A DNA stretch of 24,391 nt from assembly GCA_937891045.1 (NCBI GenBank), contig CALBEV010000102.1:1-24391 (forward strand), in the 5' to 3' direction. How positions within the stretch are numbered: position 1 is the stretch's first letter; each line of letters begins with the position of its first letter. Positions 24,133 to 24,391 of the stretch are shown in pieces. The stretch is from an uncultured Burkholderiales bacterium. Its GTDB lineage: Bacteria; Pseudomonadota; Gammaproteobacteria; Burkholderiales; Burkholderiaceae. The translations under genes were made by a program, and so were the position numbers. The notes below the pieces were generated by a model that saw only the letters and a program-made list of their open reading frames with translations, was not told the DNA's origin and searched no databases.

Positions 24133-24391
24133 CGCGAAAGCCTTGTCTCGGCTCACCAAGGTGGTTTTCAAAGCCACAGCATGCGCAGCAATCATCATGT
24201 CAAAGTCACTCAGGTTGATACCTTGCGCTTCCAAACTGCTGCACAGCTCTCCATAGCAAGTGGCGGCTGAGGCATCCCATGGCAAGATGTCCATGTGAAG
24301 CAGTACTTGTGTCAATGCATTCCGCAACTTTTCTGAAGAACCTCTGCGCTGAATGCCATATTCAATTTCAGCCAAGGTCACGCTGGAAATA
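24094..24391 (-). CDS. VapC-like PIN-domain toxin, C-terminal part (cut by window end)
   Basis: The minus strand is open to the window edge; the codons before the apparent start read ISSVTLAEIEYG, so the true start lies beyond 24391. The part seen (about 99 residues) has the PIN-domain Glu in VTLAEIEYG, the LSDFDMMIAAHAVALKTTLVSRDKAF segment with the later acidic metal ligands, and the basic end typical of VapC RNases, about 130 aa in full. VapC toxins cut RNA, usually tRNA or rRNA, and pair with a VapB antitoxin encoded just upstream, which would lie outside the window. The first catalytic Asp cannot be seen. Confidence 0.85.
   Translation of the reverse strand, partial: ISSVTLAEIEYGIQRRGSSEKLRNALTQVLLHMDILPWDASAATCYGELCSSLEAQGINLSDFDMMIAAHAVALKTTLVSRDKAFAHLPKQRLKHEVW

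Overview
The window is dense bacterial chromosome with high G+C and the usual content of a betaproteobacterium of the order Burkholderiales, most like Comamonadaceae (Limnohabitans/Rhodoferax-like). The basis is the gene mix and wording of the proteins: a Bug/TctC solute-binding protein, murB beside yajQ and plsY, rpsU followed by yqeY, pmbA divergent from darP and mog, trmJ-cysE, suhB-mutS. This placement is an inference from protein style; no rRNA or other marker is present. No tRNA, rRNA, CRISPR array, insertion sequence with a transposase, or prophage was seen. No gap between genes exceeds about 160 bases.

Layout. 1-2839: a truncated Bug-type periplasmic binding protein and murB (minus), yajQ (plus), then plsY (minus), with a perfect 21-bp inverted repeat between yajQ and plsY that supplies the end of plsY. 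2843-4792: a Tas-like aldo/keto reductase in an operon with plsY, and a divergent short-chain dehydrogenase. 4793-6009: a small accessory cassette (RelE/HigB-like toxin, XRE-type antitoxin, 80-aa unknown protein) with overlapping genes and two matching TCACA-N4-TGTGA palindromes. 6010-9926: an acyl-CoA synthetase (minus) divergent from an alpha/beta hydrolase and a BaiN-type flavoprotein that carries a frameshift. 9927-10855: rpsU and yqeY. 10856-13460: a type III glutamine synthetase (minus) divergent from a lone PotG/PotA-type ABC ATPase. 13524-16193: pmbA (minus) divergent from darP-mog. 16220-18195: an A+T-rich orphan gene, cysE and trmJ (minus, one operon in the order trmJ-cysE-orphan). 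18299-22671: suhB, mutS and an alpha/beta hydrolase. 22672-24391: uppP (minus), a DUF2306-like membrane protein, and the C-terminal part of a VapC/PIN toxin cut by the window end.

Most genes are housekeeping: envelope precursor synthesis (murB, uppP, plsY), ribosome function (rpsU, darP, trmJ), DNA repair (mutS), cysteine and molybdenum cofactor synthesis (cysE, mog). The most unusual region is the three-gene toxin-antitoxin-like cassette at 4832-5916. Its two repeated palindromes look like an autoregulatory operator pair, the toxin has a Cys/His-rich tail, and the toxin and antitoxin genes share 98 bases in different frames. Other points of interest are the capture of a mobile palindrome by plsY, the one-base frameshift in the flavoprotein gene, and a hairpin with a T run just ahead of suhB.
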